Assembly (NCBI GenBank): GCA_016125275.1
Contig: WGMB01000003.1
Coordinates: 1,802,375 to 1,866,374 of the forward strand
Source of the DNA: Acidobacteriota bacterium
Lineage (GTDB): Bacteria; Acidobacteriota; Terriglobia; Bryobacterales; UBA6623
DNA length: 64,000 bases
Direction of reading: 5' to 3'
Each line of letters starts with the position of its first letter. Position 1 is the first letter of the stretch. Positions 8,869-17,979 of the stretch are shown here, one piece after another. Under the pieces are notes generated by a model. That model was not told the origin of the DNA and made no database searches. It saw only the letters and a list, made by a program, of their open reading frames with translations. The position numbers and the translations under genes were made by a program.

Positions 8869-9756
8869 CTACAAAACGCCGGTCTCCTTCAAAAACGCCC
8901 GAATCTCGCGGAAGGCGTTCTCGTCCTGTTCCCGGTTGAAGCCGCCGTGCTTGCCGCCCGGCACCGTGATCAGCTTGTTCTTGACCTTGGCCTTGTCGAG
9001 AGCCTTGTGCAGATCCACGGCGTGCTGGTACGGCACGGTCGGGTCCGCGTTGCCGTGGATCGACAGGATCGGCGGCAGCCCGGCCCGCACATAGTGGATC
9101 GGCGAGGCGCGCTTGGCCACTTCTTCGCGGTTGGGCAGCGCGCCCAGCCAGCGTACCGCGTAGCTCTTCTGGTTGGGGCCGCTGAGCAGGTCGACCACGT
9201 CGGTGATGCCGTACCAGTTCACCACCGCCGCCACCTTCAGCTCGGTATCCGGGTTGCCCGCGGTGCACTCGTAGTCGAAGCCGGCCGACTTGGGCATCGT
9301 GCCCGTGGTCAGGGCCAGGTGGCCGCCGGCGGAGTTGCCGGTGACCACGAGCTTCGAGGTGTCGAAGCCGTACTGCTTGGCATTGGCATAGATCCAGCGC
9401 AGCGCACAGCGGCAGTCCGCCACCGCCGCCGGCGCCAGCGAGAAGCGCGCCAGCCGGTACTCCACGTTCACCACCGCCATGCCCATCTGGAGGTACGGCA
9501 TCAGCATCAGCGTGGAGCCTTCCTTCGAGCCGCCCACCCAGCCGCCGCCGTGGATGTAGATCAGCGTCGGCCAGGGGCCGTCGCCCTGGCGCGGCAGGTA
9601 GAGGTCGAGCTCGGCGTCGTAGCCGTTGGCGGTCGAGTACACCACGTCGGGCGTAATGCGGTACTCGTTGTTCAGATGGGCCGTCCAGTCGGCCGAGTCC
9701 TGGGCGGGCAGGGCCGGGGCGAGCAGGAGCGTGAGCAGCAGGAGTCCTCGGAGCAT
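8869..9756 (-). CDS. Exported alpha/beta hydrolase (esterase/lipase, BD-FAE-like)
   Basis: The protein has 295 residues from the ATG at 9756, which directly precedes a hydrophobic signal peptide (LRGLLLLTLLLAPALPAQ). Hormone-sensitive-lipase-type features are visible: oxyanion motif HGGGW (69-73), nucleophile S142 in GNSAGG, a late acid in NADPTVP and the catalytic His in GGKHGGF. It should hydrolyse carboxylic esters in the periplasm or outside the cell. Substrate unknown. A frame upstream to 9798 would bury the signal peptide and is rejected. Confidence 0.9.
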   Translation of the reverse strand: MLRGLLLLTLLLAPALPAQDSADWTAHLNNEYRITPDVVYSTANGYDAELDLYLPRQGDGPWPTLIYIHGGGWVGGSKEGSTLMLMPYLQMGMAVVNVEYRLARFSLAPAAVADCRCALRWIYANAKQYGFDTSKLVVTGNSAGGHLALTTGTMPKSAGFDYECTAGNPDTELKVAAVVNWYGITDVVDLLSGPNQKSYAVRWLGALPNREEVAKRASPIHYVRAGLPPILSIHGNADPTVPYQHAVDLHKALDKAKVKNKLITVPGGKHGGFNREQDENAFREIRAFLKETGVL

Positions 9757-9822
9757 GGACGGCAGTGTACACGGTCGGGCGGCGGCCCCGCCACGCAACC
9801 GCCGCCGGCTGCGTGATCCCGG

Positions 9823-10869
9823 CTACGGCTTGCGCGCCAGGGCCGCCTTGGGGATCTTGCAGCCGATGGTGCCGGCGATGGCCGCCACATCGTACTCACC
9901 CTGAAAGCCGATCAACTGGTGGGCGGCGAAGGGCTCCAGCCCGTACTCCTCTTCGAGCCACCGCACCATGTCGCTGGTGGCGATCTTGAGCGCTTCGTTG
10001 AGGGTGTCGCCGGACTTGTTGCCGATGCTAATCAGGTAGGTCTCGTTCTCGACCCGCAGCGTCGTCAGGCCGGCCTTCTTGCGAAGGTCCACCGTCGCCT
10101 CCACGTCCAACGACGTCTCCACGCCGGAGCCCACCGCCTCGCCGTCGCCCTGAATGGCGTGGCCGTCGCCGAACATCAGGTAGCCGCCCTCATGGTAGAC
10201 GGGGATGTAGACCGTCGCGCCTTCGCGAATCTCCTTGTAGTCCATGTTGCCGCCCCAGTTGCCGGTCGGGCCGGAGCGCGGCGCCTCGTCGCCCGCGGGC
10301 GGCACGCCGATGCAGCCCAGCATCGGCCGGGCCGGAAACTCGAGCTTGATCTTTTGGCTGACAGGCTCCCGCATGTGCACGGTGTTGCGAGCCAGGTCAA
10401 TGACCCACGGGACCAGATCAGTCCGCCCCTCTAGGACGTTGTTCGGCCCGCCCAGGATCTGAGCCTTGTCATACAGCGGCGGGTAGGGGTGCGCCGCGAT
10501 GTGCTCCGGGGTCAAAGCGCTTGCGCCGATTCCGGCGGCCGTGTAGCCCCACTCCCGATTCAGCCGAACCTTCGTCAGGCGCACCACCAGCGCGTCGCCC
10601 GGTTCGGCGCCCTCCACATAGAAGGGTCCGGTCAGTGGATTGCCGTGCGTCCTGGTCCGGCGAACGCCCTGGAAATCCCAGCCCGCCGAGTCGACCGTCT
10701 TGGTCACGATCGTGTCGCCGGGTTGCAGACGGGCCTCCACCGGATGGCGGCGGTCGAAGGTGTGGTGGTTGCGCTCGTTGAGGACCTGGTGGACCTCCGC
10801 CCGGGCGAAGGCCAGACAGAGCAGGAGCAGAGCGGCGTAGCGAGAGGGCATGCGGTTGTTTTGCAGCAT
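9823..10869 (-). CDS. Exported acetamidase/formamidase family protein
   Basis: The protein has 348 residues. Family members hydrolyse formamide or acetamide to ammonia and the acid. Recognisable segments are the N-terminal VEARLQPGDTIVT, NPLTGPFYVEGAEPGD and GCIGVPP, then NWGGNMDYKEI and the late GDGHAIQGDGE. A signal peptide follows the second Met (PSRYAALLLLCLAFARA), so the enzyme is exported, unlike the classical cytosolic FmdA. Start placed at 10869; the ATG at 10851 is equally compatible with export. The same open frame extends to 11238, but that part runs antisense to the gyrA 5' end. Confidence 0.88.
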   Translation of the reverse strand: MLQNNRMPSRYAALLLLCLAFARAEVHQVLNERNHHTFDRRHPVEARLQPGDTIVTKTVDSAGWDFQGVRRTRTHGNPLTGPFYVEGAEPGDALVVRLTKVRLNREWGYTAAGIGASALTPEHIAAHPYPPLYDKAQILGGPNNVLEGRTDLVPWVIDLARNTVHMREPVSQKIKLEFPARPMLGCIGVPPAGDEAPRSGPTGNWGGNMDYKEIREGATVYIPVYHEGGYLMFGDGHAIQGDGEAVGSGVETSLDVEATVDLRKKAGLTTLRVENETYLISIGNKSGDTLNEALKIATSDMVRWLEEEYGLEPFAAHQLIGFQGEYDVAAIAGTIGCKIPKAALARKP

Positions 10870-11071
10870 ACCCCAAGCCGGGACTCCGGCCCATTCATCC
10901 TGCTTCGCCCGTGGCGAGTCGCGCTGTTGAGGAACCCGCGGCGTCTTGGCCAATGCAGTGGATTGCCTTAGCTTCGCCATCATGCGCCAGCGCCGAATCC
11001 GCCGCGCGTTGACCTTCGATCTCCACTTCCAAGCCGCAGGCTTCGATGTCGTCCCCCCTCCTCCCCGGGGG

Positions 11072-11100
11072 TGAGAGCGGCCCCCAAAGTGCGCTATAAT
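11072..11100 (+). promoter_or_regulatory. Putative sigma-70 promoter of gyrA
   Basis: A perfect TATAAT lies at 11095-11100, 28 bases before the TTG start. No good TTGACA match sits at the 17-base spacing, so the -35 part is weak or the promoter relies on other contacts. The 10870-11128 interval is the divergent upstream region of both gyrA and the amidase and holds no other feature I can support. Confidence 0.55.
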
Positions 11101-11128
11101 CAGGAGTTTACTGGGAGATTTCTGAAAC

Positions 11129-13720
11129 TTGGCTGACGATATTCGCGACCCCCAACTGCCGCTTGGCGACGGAGACGGAGGCGACGACGGATCGGGCGGC
11201 GGCCTGATTCCCATCAACATCGAAGACGAGATGCGCAAGTCGTATCTCGACTATGCGATGAGCGTGATCATCGGGCGCGCTCTACCCGATGTCCGCGACG
11301 GCCTCAAGCCCGTGCAGCGGCGCATCCTGTGGGGCATGCTCGAGGGCGGCTCCCGCGCCAACCGCCCCTTCAAGAAGTCCGCCAAAACGGTCGGCGACGT
11401 GATGGGTAAGTACCACCCGCACGGCGACTCCTCCATCTACGACACCCTCGTCCGCATGGCCCAAACCTGGACCATGCGCGCCCCGATGGTCGACGGCCAG
11501 GGCAACTTCGGCTCGATGGACAACGACCCGCCGGCGGCCATGCGCTACACCGAGGCGCGGCTGACGCATTACTCGGAGATGATGCTCGAGGATCTCGACA
11601 AAGACACCGTCGATTTCCGCCCGAACTACGACGAGTCCGCCAAGGAGCCCGAGCACCTTCCGTCCATCGCGCCGAACCTGCTCGTCAACGGCGCCAACGG
11701 CATCGCCGTCGGCATGGCGACCAGCATCCCGCCCCACAACCTCAACGAGGTGGTCGACGCGGCGATCCTGCTGATCAACAAGCCCGACGCGGACTTCCAT
11801 GAAGTCACCTCGATCGTCAAAGGCCCCGACTTCCCGACCGGCGCCGAGCTGTGCGGCCGCGAGGGAATCCTGCGCGCCTACCAGACCGGCCGCGGCCACA
11901 CCACCGTCCGCGCCAAAGCCGACACCGAGCTGATCAGCAAGGACAAGTACGCCATCATCGTCACCGAGCTGCCCTACCAGACCAACAAGGGCCGGCTGAT
12001 CGCGCACGCCGCCAGCCTGGTGAACGACAAGAAGATCGAAGGCATCTCCGACATTCGCGACGAGAGCGACCGCCACGGCATGCGCATCGTCTTCGAGCTC
12101 AAGCGCGGCGAAGAGCCCGAGGTCATTCTCAACAACCTCTACAAGCACACCCAGCTCCAGCAGGGCTCCGGCGTCATCATGCTCGCCATCGTCGACGGCC
12201 AGCCGCGCGAGCTGCCGCTGATCGACTACCTCAAGCTGTTCATCCGGCACCGCCAGGACGTCGTCCGGCGCCGCACGAACTACTTGTTGAACAAGGCCCG
12301 CGAGCGCGAGCACATCTTGCTCGGCTTCCAGAAGGCCCTGGAGCGGATTGACGAGGTGATCGCGCTGATCCGTGCGTCGGAGAACCCGGCCATGGCGCGC
12401 GAAGGTCTGACCGGCGCGCGTGTGATCGAGTTCGACCGCTTCCTGCGCGCCGGCGCCGAAGCCAGCGGCATCCCGTTCGACTTCACCGAGCGCCAGGCCC
12501 AGGCCATCATCGAGCTCCAGCTCCAGCGCCTCACCGGCATGGAGCGGCAGAAGATCATGGACGAGCTCGCCGAGCTGCAGCTCAAGATCAACGGCTACCT
12601 GGAGATCCTGGGCTCCGACGCGCGCCTCAACGAGGTCGTCATCGAGGAGCTCGAAGAGGTCAAGAAGAAGTTCGGCGACGAGCGCCGGACGCTCATCGGA
12701 CCGCCCATCGGCGACCTCACCATCGAGGATCTGATCGCCGACGAGCCGATGGTGGTGACTGTCAGCCACACCGGCTACCTCAAGCGCACCGCCCTGGACA
12801 CCTACCGCAAGCAGGCTCGCGGCGGCCGTGGCCGCACGGGCATGGGCACGCGCCAGGACGACTTCATCGAGCACCTGTTCATCGGCTCGACGCACTCCTA
12901 CATCCTGATCTTCACCAACCTCGGCCGGCTCTACTGGCTGAAGGTCTACAACATCCCGGACTCGGGCGCGGCCGGCAAGGGCAAGCACATCGCCAACCTG
13001 ATCAACCTGATGCCGGAGGAGACCGTGCAGGGCTTCATGCCCGTCAAGGACTTCCCCGAAGACGAGTTCATCGTCATGGCCACCAAGCAGGGCGTGATCA
13101 AGAAGTGCGCCTTGACCGAGTTCAGCCGGCCGCTGTCGCGCGGCATCATCGCGCTGAGCCTGGATGAGGGCGACGAGCTGGTGCGGGCCCGGCTGCTGCA
13201 GAGCGGCGACTCGGAGATCTTCCTCGCCACCGCGCAGGGCAAGGCCATCCGCTTCGAGCACGAGCACGTCCGCCCGATGGGCCGCCCGGCCCGCGGCGTG
13301 CGCGGCATCCGCCTCGACGAAGACGACTCCGTGATCGGCCTGCTTTGCATGGCGCCGACGGACTGGGTGCTGTCAGTGGCCGAGGAAGGCCGCGGCAAGC
13401 GCACCCAGCTCGAGGAATACCGCCTGACGGCGCGCGGCGGCAAGGGCGTGATCAACATGAAGATCACCAAGGCGACCGGCGACGTCGTGGCGGTGATGAA
13501 GGTGACCGACGAAGAGGACGTGATGCTGATCACCCGCCAGGGCAAGATCATCCGCATGGACGCCTCGACGATCCGCAAGACCGGCCGTTCGGCCTCGGGC
13601 GTCAAGCTGGTGAACCTGGAGCAGGGCGATTCCATCGCTGCCGCCACCATCACCGATCGCGCTCCGGAAGCCGACGAGCCCGAAGACGGCGAGAACGGCC
13701 AGGGCGTGCTGATCCAGTAG
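11129..13720 (+). CDS. gyrA: DNA gyrase subunit A
   Basis: The protein has 863 residues, normal for GyrA, the DNA breaking and rejoining subunit of the type II topoisomerase that introduces negative supercoils with GyrB and ATP. Start is a TTG with GGGAG at 11113-11117. The extra acidic/glycine N-tail (residues 3-25) precedes the usual [22 protein letters not shown]. The catalytic tyrosine is Y140 in [10 protein letters not shown]. The quinolone-resistance region reads [11 protein letters not shown] with Ser101 and Asp105 at the E. coli S83 and D87 positions, the sensitive state. The GyrA box in the C-terminal pinwheel is QARGGRG, a conservative variant of QRRGGKG, which supports gyrase over topoisomerase IV. 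gyrB is not nearby. Confidence 0.97.
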   Translation: MADDIRDPQLPLGDGDGGDDGSGGGLIPINIEDEMRKSYLDYAMSVIIGRALPDVRDGLKPVQRRILWGMLEGGSRANRPFKKSAKTVGDVMGKYHPHGDSSIYDTLVRMAQTWTMRAPMVDGQGNFGSMDNDPPAAMRYTEARLTHYSEMMLEDLDKDTVDFRPNYDESAKEPEHLPSIAPNLLVNGANGIAVGMATSIPPHNLNEVVDAAILLINKPDADFHEVTSIVKGPDFPTGAELCGREGILRAYQTGRGHTTVRAKADTELISKDKYAIIVTELPYQTNKGRLIAHAASLVNDKKIEGISDIRDESDRHGMRIVFELKRGEEPEVILNNLYKHTQLQQGSGVIMLAIVDGQPRELPLIDYLKLFIRHRQDVVRRRTNYLLNKAREREHILLGFQKALERIDEVIALIRASENPAMAREGLTGARVIEFDRFLRAGAEASGIPFDFTERQAQAIIELQLQRLTGMERQKIMDELAELQLKINGYLEILGSDARLNEVVIEELEEVKKKFGDERRTLIGPPIGDLTIEDLIADEPMVVTVSHTGYLKRTALDTYRKQARGGRGRTGMGTRQDDFIEHLFIGSTHSYILIFTNLGRLYWLKVYNIPDSGAAGKGKHIANLINLMPEETVQGFMPVKDFPEDEFIVMATKQGVIKKCALTEFSRPLSRGIIALSLDEGDELVRARLLQSGDSEIFLATAQGKAIRFEHEHVRPMGRPARGVRGIRLDEDDSVIGLLCMAPTDWVLSVAEEGRGKRTQLEEYRLTARGGKGVINMKITKATGDVVAVMKVTDEEDVMLITRQGKIIRMDASTIRKTGRSASGVKLVNLEQGDSIAAATITDRAPEADEPEDGENGQGVLIQ

Positions 13721-13753
13721 GCCCCTGGTTCGGTCATCCGGGCAAGCGAAACC

Positions 13754-13788
13754 GAGCCCCCGACGTGAGTCGGGGGTTCTTCGTTTTT
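13754..13788 (+). terminator. Intrinsic terminator after gyrA
   Basis: A GC-rich stem of 11 pairs (13754-13764 with 13769-13779, one G-T wobble, loop GTGA) is followed by a T-rich tract TTCGTTTTT. It lies 34 bases after the gyrA stop and before the convergent isomerase gene. Confidence 0.85.
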
Positions 13789-13859
13789 GTGCGGCAGGGG
13801 GGCGGCGGGCGGACAAGGAGGTCGTCGAGACCGGCGACCCGGCTCGCCGGAGGCGCGCG

Positions 13860-14804
13860 CTACAGGAAGCGCCGGCGCACGAAGTCGACGTTGGCGCGCG
13901 TGTCGTCGACGAAGCGGCCTTCGAGGCCGCTGAGCTCGAGCACGAACCAGCGGTCGAAGCCGATGTCGCGCACGGCGGCCGCCACGGCGTCGAAGTCCAC
14001 CCCGTGGCGGGCGGGCCCGCCCAGCAGGCCCTTCTTCGGGTCGTCGAGGCCCAACGTCTCCTTGATGTGGATCTCGGAGATGCGCTCCTTGCCCAGCCGC
14101 CGAATCTCGCCAGGCACGTCATAGCCGTAGGACGTCGAATTGCCCACGTCGTAGTAGATCTTCACCCAGGGCGAGCCGACGCGGTCGAGAATCTCGAGGT
14201 TCTGCTCGGCCGTCAGGGTGTTCTCGAGACCCAGAAAGACGTTGTGATCGCGAGCGCGCGGGGCGATCTGCTTCAGCGCGGCGATCACGCGCTCCACGCC
14301 CGCCGAGTCCCACTCATAGGAGGCGAAAGGGCCCCGGCTACGGTTGATGTACTCGCCGTCGGCGTTGCGCAGCCGCAGGTCTCCGTTGCTGAAGAAGGCA
14401 ATCAGCGTATTGCGGGCGCCCAGGGCGTCGGCGGTCTCGACGGCGTCAATCACATAGACGGCCGATTGCGGCTCGGACTTCAGCGGAATCCGGTTGAGGA
14501 TGCTGCCGGCGGCCACTGAAGGGAAAGCGACGCCGTAGCGCTTGCCGAGCTCCACGTAGCGGCGGCGCAGCGCCGGGTCGCGCAGCGGAATCGAGTCCGG
14601 CCGGGCGCCGATGCTCACCTGAACGCCGGTGAGCCCGGCCTGCGCCGCCAGCTCCAGCCGGGTTGGGTCGCAGACCGGGCCCAGGTTCCAGTCGGTCATG
14701 CCGATCCGGTAGTCGCGGTCGTCGGCCCGGCCGGGTTGCCGGGCGGCGCCGGCCAGGCCCAGGGCGGATGCGGTCAAGAGGGTGCGGCGGCTGAGCGAGC
14801 GCAT
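13860..14804 (-). CDS. Tat-exported sugar phosphate isomerase/epimerase-like TIM-barrel protein
   Basis: The protein has 314 residues. It begins with a twin-arginine signal (LSRRTLLTASALGLAG). The rest matches the AP-endonuclease family 2 / xylose isomerase-like barrel: GLENTLTAEQ, YYDVGNS, EIHIKET and LELSG carry the Glu, Asp, His and Glu that normally bind a divalent metal. Members with Tat signals are common in Bryobacterales and Planctomycetes and probably isomerise or epimerise sugars in the periplasm. It stands alone between gyrA (convergent) and the DoxX-like gene. Specific activity unknown. Confidence 0.85.
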   Translation of the reverse strand: MRSLSRRTLLTASALGLAGAARQPGRADDRDYRIGMTDWNLGPVCDPTRLELAAQAGLTGVQVSIGARPDSIPLRDPALRRRYVELGKRYGVAFPSVAAGSILNRIPLKSEPQSAVYVIDAVETADALGARNTLIAFFSNGDLRLRNADGEYINRSRGPFASYEWDSAGVERVIAALKQIAPRARDHNVFLGLENTLTAEQNLEILDRVGSPWVKIYYDVGNSTSYGYDVPGEIRRLGKERISEIHIKETLGLDDPKKGLLGGPARHGVDFDAVAAAVRDIGFDRWFVLELSGLEGRFVDDTRANVDFVRRRFL

Positions 14805-14840
14805 GGCGAAGTCCGCCTGATTATCGCATCGCCGCCGCGC

Positions 14841-15230
14841 TCAACGCCGGACCGGAATGAGCCCCTGAATCGTGCGGTCGCGCAGAAACAGCGCCGCCCA
14901 CAGCAGGATTCCGAACACGATCGGAAAGTAGAAGGGCTGCCCGACGCTGGCGTGCACGAACGTCGCGCCGCCCAGGTAGCCCGTCAACAAGATGGCCCCC
15001 AGCACGGAGGTCCGCGGAATGGCGTAGAGCAGCGTGCAGCACAGCAGCGTCACGCCGATCTTGGCGAGGAAGGCTGCGTCGATTCCCATGGCGGCGCTCA
15101 GCTCCAGCACCGACTGGGGCGGCATCAGCTTGATGCCGCCGTCAAAGACCAGGAACACGATGAGCAGGCCGCCGAGGATCTGGCCGGCGCGGCGACTCGC
15201 CTTGGAAACAGGGGTGGCGGGAGTTGGCAT
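14841..15230 (-). CDS. DoxX-like family membrane protein
   Basis: The protein has 129 residues with four hydrophobic helices (LGGLLIVFLVFDGGIKL, FLAKIGVTLLCCTLLYAI, GAILLTGYLGGATFVHA, FPIVFGILLWAALFL). This is the layout of the DoxX_2 family of small quinone-related membrane proteins. Start at 15230 is supported by GGAG nine bases upstream; a longer frame to 15299 is not needed. It sits 87 bases downstream of the NmrA-like gene on the same strand. DoxX-like proteins are linked to redox stress in some bacteria, but the biochemical role is not settled. Confidence 0.82.
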   Translation of the reverse strand: MPTPATPVSKASRRAGQILGGLLIVFLVFDGGIKLMPPQSVLELSAAMGIDAAFLAKIGVTLLCCTLLYAIPRTSVLGAILLTGYLGGATFVHASVGQPFYFPIVFGILLWAALFLRDRTIQGLIPVRR

Positions 15231-15317
15231 GGGTCTTCGTTCTCCAGGAGTGATGTCTCTTCCAAGCAGACGTCGTTCGGCGCCGCACCGGATCGACACC
15301 CCCCGTCGACTTTCGCG

Positions 15318-16166
15318 TCAGGCGGCCCACGCCGAGGCGTGCTCCTTGGCATAAGCCCGGAGCGTGGTCGCGGCCCGCCCCGTAATCTCTTCGACGGACG
15401 GCGACACGGGGGCCGCCGCGCCCTGCCTGGCGAACCCGAACAGGACCGCCAAATAGCGCGAGAGGTCCGCGGGGACGCCCGCATCGCTCAACGACCGGAC
15501 GAAGCTCTCGTCGTCCACCGATTCGTAACGGATCGGGCGTCCAGCCGCCTCGGAGAGCACGGCCGCGGCTTCGGAATAGGTCAGCGCTTCCGGCCCCGTC
15601 AAGTTGAAGGACCGGCCGTCGAACCGGTCGACCCGTAGAGCCGCCGCCGCGGAGGCGGCGATGTCACGAGAATCGATGAGCGACGTCCTCGAATCGGCGG
15701 CCGGCAGCGGGATCACCCCGCCTTGCTGGATGGGGGACAGCCACATGGTGTGGAAGTTGTCCATGAACCAGTTCGGACGCAGGATCACATAAGGCGACCC
15801 CGAACCCTCCAGCGCCGTCTCGACGCGGCGTAGCGAGCCGCCTTCATCGGCGTCCGCGCCCAAAGCGGTCATCAGTACAATCTTGCGGTTCTCGCGAGCC
15901 GCCTGCTCCAGGAAAGGCAACATCACAACGTGGGGCTCGGGACTGGGCGGCCCGATCATGAAGACGCTGTCAACGCCTTCCAGGGCGGGCCCGAACGTCG
16001 TCGGATCGTCGTAATCGAAGCGCACCGGATCGACTCCGTCCTTGGCGACAAGGCCGGTCGGATTGCGGCTGGCGGGTCGAACGGCGACATCGCCGCTCCA
16101 GGACAACTCTCGAGTGAGAGCGCGGCCCACATTGCCGGAGCCGCCGATGATGAGTACTTGTTGCAT
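15318..16166 (-). CDS. NmrA-like NAD(P)-binding oxidoreductase/sensor
   Basis: The protein has 282 residues. The N-terminal dinucleotide motif is GGSGNVGR (8-15), followed by the Rossmann fold and the segment RPNWFMDNF that stands in place of the YxxxK catalytic pair of active short-chain dehydrogenases. This is the atypical SDR (SDR_a5/NmrA) pattern, whose members sense NADP redox state or reduce quinones and small carbonyls. It is divergent from the AraC regulator, with 96 bases between, and is followed by the DoxX-like gene, so the pair probably forms a regulated unit. Confidence 0.87.
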   Translation of the reverse strand: MQQVLIIGGSGNVGRALTRELSWSGDVAVRPASRNPTGLVAKDGVDPVRFDYDDPTTFGPALEGVDSVFMIGPPSPEPHVVMLPFLEQAARENRKIVLMTALGADADEGGSLRRVETALEGSGSPYVILRPNWFMDNFHTMWLSPIQQGGVIPLPAADSRTSLIDSRDIAASAAAALRVDRFDGRSFNLTGPEALTYSEAAAVLSEAAGRPIRYESVDDESFVRSLSDAGVPADLSRYLAVLFGFARQGAAAPVSPSVEEITGRAATTLRAYAKEHASAWAA

Positions 16167-16262
16167 GCCCTCAGACTAGGGCTGAACGCCGATACGGTCC
16201 ATGCCGCCGGCTCTCGCTTCCATTGCCGATCGTCTTTCCGGCGCCTACAGTAAGGGGAGCCC

Positions 16263-17189
16263 ATGATCGACGTGCTCACCGACTGGCTGCGCGCCGTCGG
16301 CTCCAACGCCGCGGTGCTGTGCCGCAGCCGCATGTCCGCGCCCTGGGGCATGCACATTGAGCAGCGCGACGAGGTGATGTTCCACATCGTCACCGAAGGC
16401 GCCTGCTGGCTGCGGCGTCCGGGCGAGCCGCCGCTGCGGCTGCTCGAAGGCGACCTGGCGGTGGTTCCCCAGGGCTTGCAGCACGACCTGGCGGACGATC
16501 CCGCGAGCCCGGCCGAGCCGCTCGAGGAGTTTCTCAGCAAGCCGTCGCGCCTACTTGCAGCGACCCCGCGAACGACGCTGGTGTGCGGCGTCTACGGCTC
16601 CGACGCCCAACTGGCGCACCCCATGCTGCGCGCGCTGCCGCCGCTGGTGCACTTTCCAGCCGCCGTGGTGGACCGCCAGCAGCCGCTGGCCTCCACGCTG
16701 GCGCTGCTGCGGGCCGAGCTCGAAGCGCCGTCGCTGGGGGGCGAAGCGCTGATCCAGCACTTGTTCGATGCGCTGTTCGTCTACGTCATCCGCGCCTGGG
16801 CCGAGCAGTCCGAGCCCGAGCGCGCGACCTGGTTCTCCGCCCTCAAGGATCCTTGGCTGTCGAAAGCCTTGGCCCGGATGCACGCCGAGCCGGCCGAAGC
16901 CTGGACGGTGCAGGGGCTGGCGCGGGAGGCCGGACTCTCGCGAGCGGCGTTCGCGCGGCGCTTCTCCGAGCAGGTCGGCGAGCCCCCGTTGGCCTACCTC
17001 ACGCGTTGGCGGATGGGCTTGGCGGCCCGCCTTCTGCACAGCAGCGAGGCTTCGGTCGCCGAGATCGCCGACCAGGTGGGTTATGAGTCGGAGTTCGCCT
17101 TCAGCCGCGCCTTCAAACGCCATCGCGGCCTGGCGCCGATTCGCTTTCGCCACGAAGCGCCGTCTCAGGCCGGCGCGCCGCTGCGATAG
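16263..17189 (+). CDS. AraC-family transcriptional regulator with cupin sensor
   Basis: The protein has 308 residues. The N-terminal half (1-180) is an AraC_binding-2/cupin domain (GACWLRRPGEPPLRLLEGDLAVVPQGLQH trimmed here to its core RRPGEPPLRLLEGD). The C-terminal 95 residues hold the two helix-turn-helices: WTVQGLAREAGLSRAAFARRF and VAEIADQVGYESEFAFSRAF, ending GLAPIRFR. AraC proteins of this type usually control a neighbouring gene, here most likely the divergent NmrA/DoxX pair. The ligand is unknown. Confidence 0.93.
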   Translation: MIDVLTDWLRAVGSNAAVLCRSRMSAPWGMHIEQRDEVMFHIVTEGACWLRRPGEPPLRLLEGDLAVVPQGLQHDLADDPASPAEPLEEFLSKPSRLLAATPRTTLVCGVYGSDAQLAHPMLRALPPLVHFPAAVVDRQQPLASTLALLRAELEAPSLGGEALIQHLFDALFVYVIRAWAEQSEPERATWFSALKDPWLSKALARMHAEPAEAWTVQGLAREAGLSRAAFARRFSEQVGEPPLAYLTRWRMGLAARLLHSSEASVAEIADQVGYESEFAFSRAFKRHRGLAPIRFRHEAPSQAGAPLR

Positions 17190-17193
17190 CGCT

Positions 17194-17979
17194 CTACTTC
17201 GCCGCCTTGGCGCAGCGGAAGCCCACGTTGGGGCTGCGCTCGGCGGGGCGGGCCCAACTGCGGTAGGAGCAAGTGAGGAACATGGAGGCCGGCTTGTCGT
17301 ACCAGGAGCCGCCGCGCAGAGCCTTGTACTGGCCCGTCTGCGGCCCCGGCGGATTGCTCTCCGGCGCCTCAGCGTAGTAGTCGCGCCCGTACCAGTCCGC
17401 GGTCCACTCCCAGGCGTTGCCGATCATGTCGCACAAGCCGTAGCCGTTGCGGGCCTTGGAGCAGACGGGGATGGGGCCGCCTTCCTGCGAGCCGAAGTGG
17501 GCGAGCTCGGCGGTGGGCTCCTCGTCGCCCCAGGAGTAGGTGTGGTCGTCGGTCCCGCCGCGGCAGGCCTTCTCCCACTCGGCCTCGGTCGGCAGCCGCT
17601 TGCCGTCCCACTCGCAGAAGGCCTTGGCGTCCTCCCAGGCGACGTTGATTGCCGGCGCCTGCGCAGCGGCGGGGGGCTCGCCGTGTTTCCAATCGTAGGG
17701 CGCGCGATGGCCGGTGGCCTCCACGAAAGCGGCGTAACGCTCGACGGTCACCTCGGCCTCGTCGAGCAGAAAGGCGTCGAGCGCGATCGAGCGGACCGGC
17801 AGATCGTCCTTGAGCGGGTTGGGATACCAGGCCAGCGCCTGATCGGTCCACTCGTGGGTGCGACCGCGGTGGAACTCGCCGGCCGGAATCAGCTTCATGC
17901 CCGGCTCCTGCGCCAGGATCGAGCCCGCCAGCAACAGCCCCAGCGCGAACCGGCTAACCGTAGATGCCGCTGAGCTCAT
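17194..17979 (-). CDS. SUMF1/FGE-fold exported protein without the catalytic cysteine motif
   Basis: The protein has 261 residues with a signal peptide (RFALGLLLAGSILAQ). The FGE-sulfatase (SUMF1) fold is clear from IPAGEFHRG, VTVERYAAFVEATGH, PAINVAWEDAKAFCEW, KRLPTEAEWEKACRGG, GNAWEWTADW, LRGGSWYDKP and the terminal NVGFRCA. True formylglycine-generating enzymes carry a CxxxxC pair between the RGGS and GFRCA motifs. Here that region has a single Cys (TCSYRSW), so oxidation of sulfatase cysteines is unlikely. It overlaps the 3' end of the DUF1501 gene by 26 bases, so the two are co-translated. A binding or structural role in the DUF1501 system is inferred. Confidence 0.88.
   Translation of the reverse strand: MSSAASTVSRFALGLLLAGSILAQEPGMKLIPAGEFHRGRTHEWTDQALAWYPNPLKDDLPVRSIALDAFLLDEAEVTVERYAAFVEATGHRAPYDWKHGEPPAAAQAPAINVAWEDAKAFCEWDGKRLPTEAEWEKACRGGTDDHTYSWGDEEPTAELAHFGSQEGGPIPVCSKARNGYGLCDMIGNAWEWTADWYGRDYYAEAPESNPPGPQTGQYKALRGGSWYDKPASMFLTCSYRSWARPAERSPNVGFRCAKAAK

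Noticed and set aside
11009..11014. TTGACC as the gyrA -35 element
   Set aside because: It lies 80 bases before the TATAAT, far from the required 16 to 18.
10870..11238. Upstream extension of the amidase gene into gyrA
   Set aside because: It would place the signal peptide in the middle of the protein and run antisense to the gyrA 5' end.
11282..13267. A 661-codon minus-strand frame inside gyrA
   Set aside because: gyrA is certain on the plus strand; the antisense translation is repetitive in Val, Leu, Asp and Gly without motifs.
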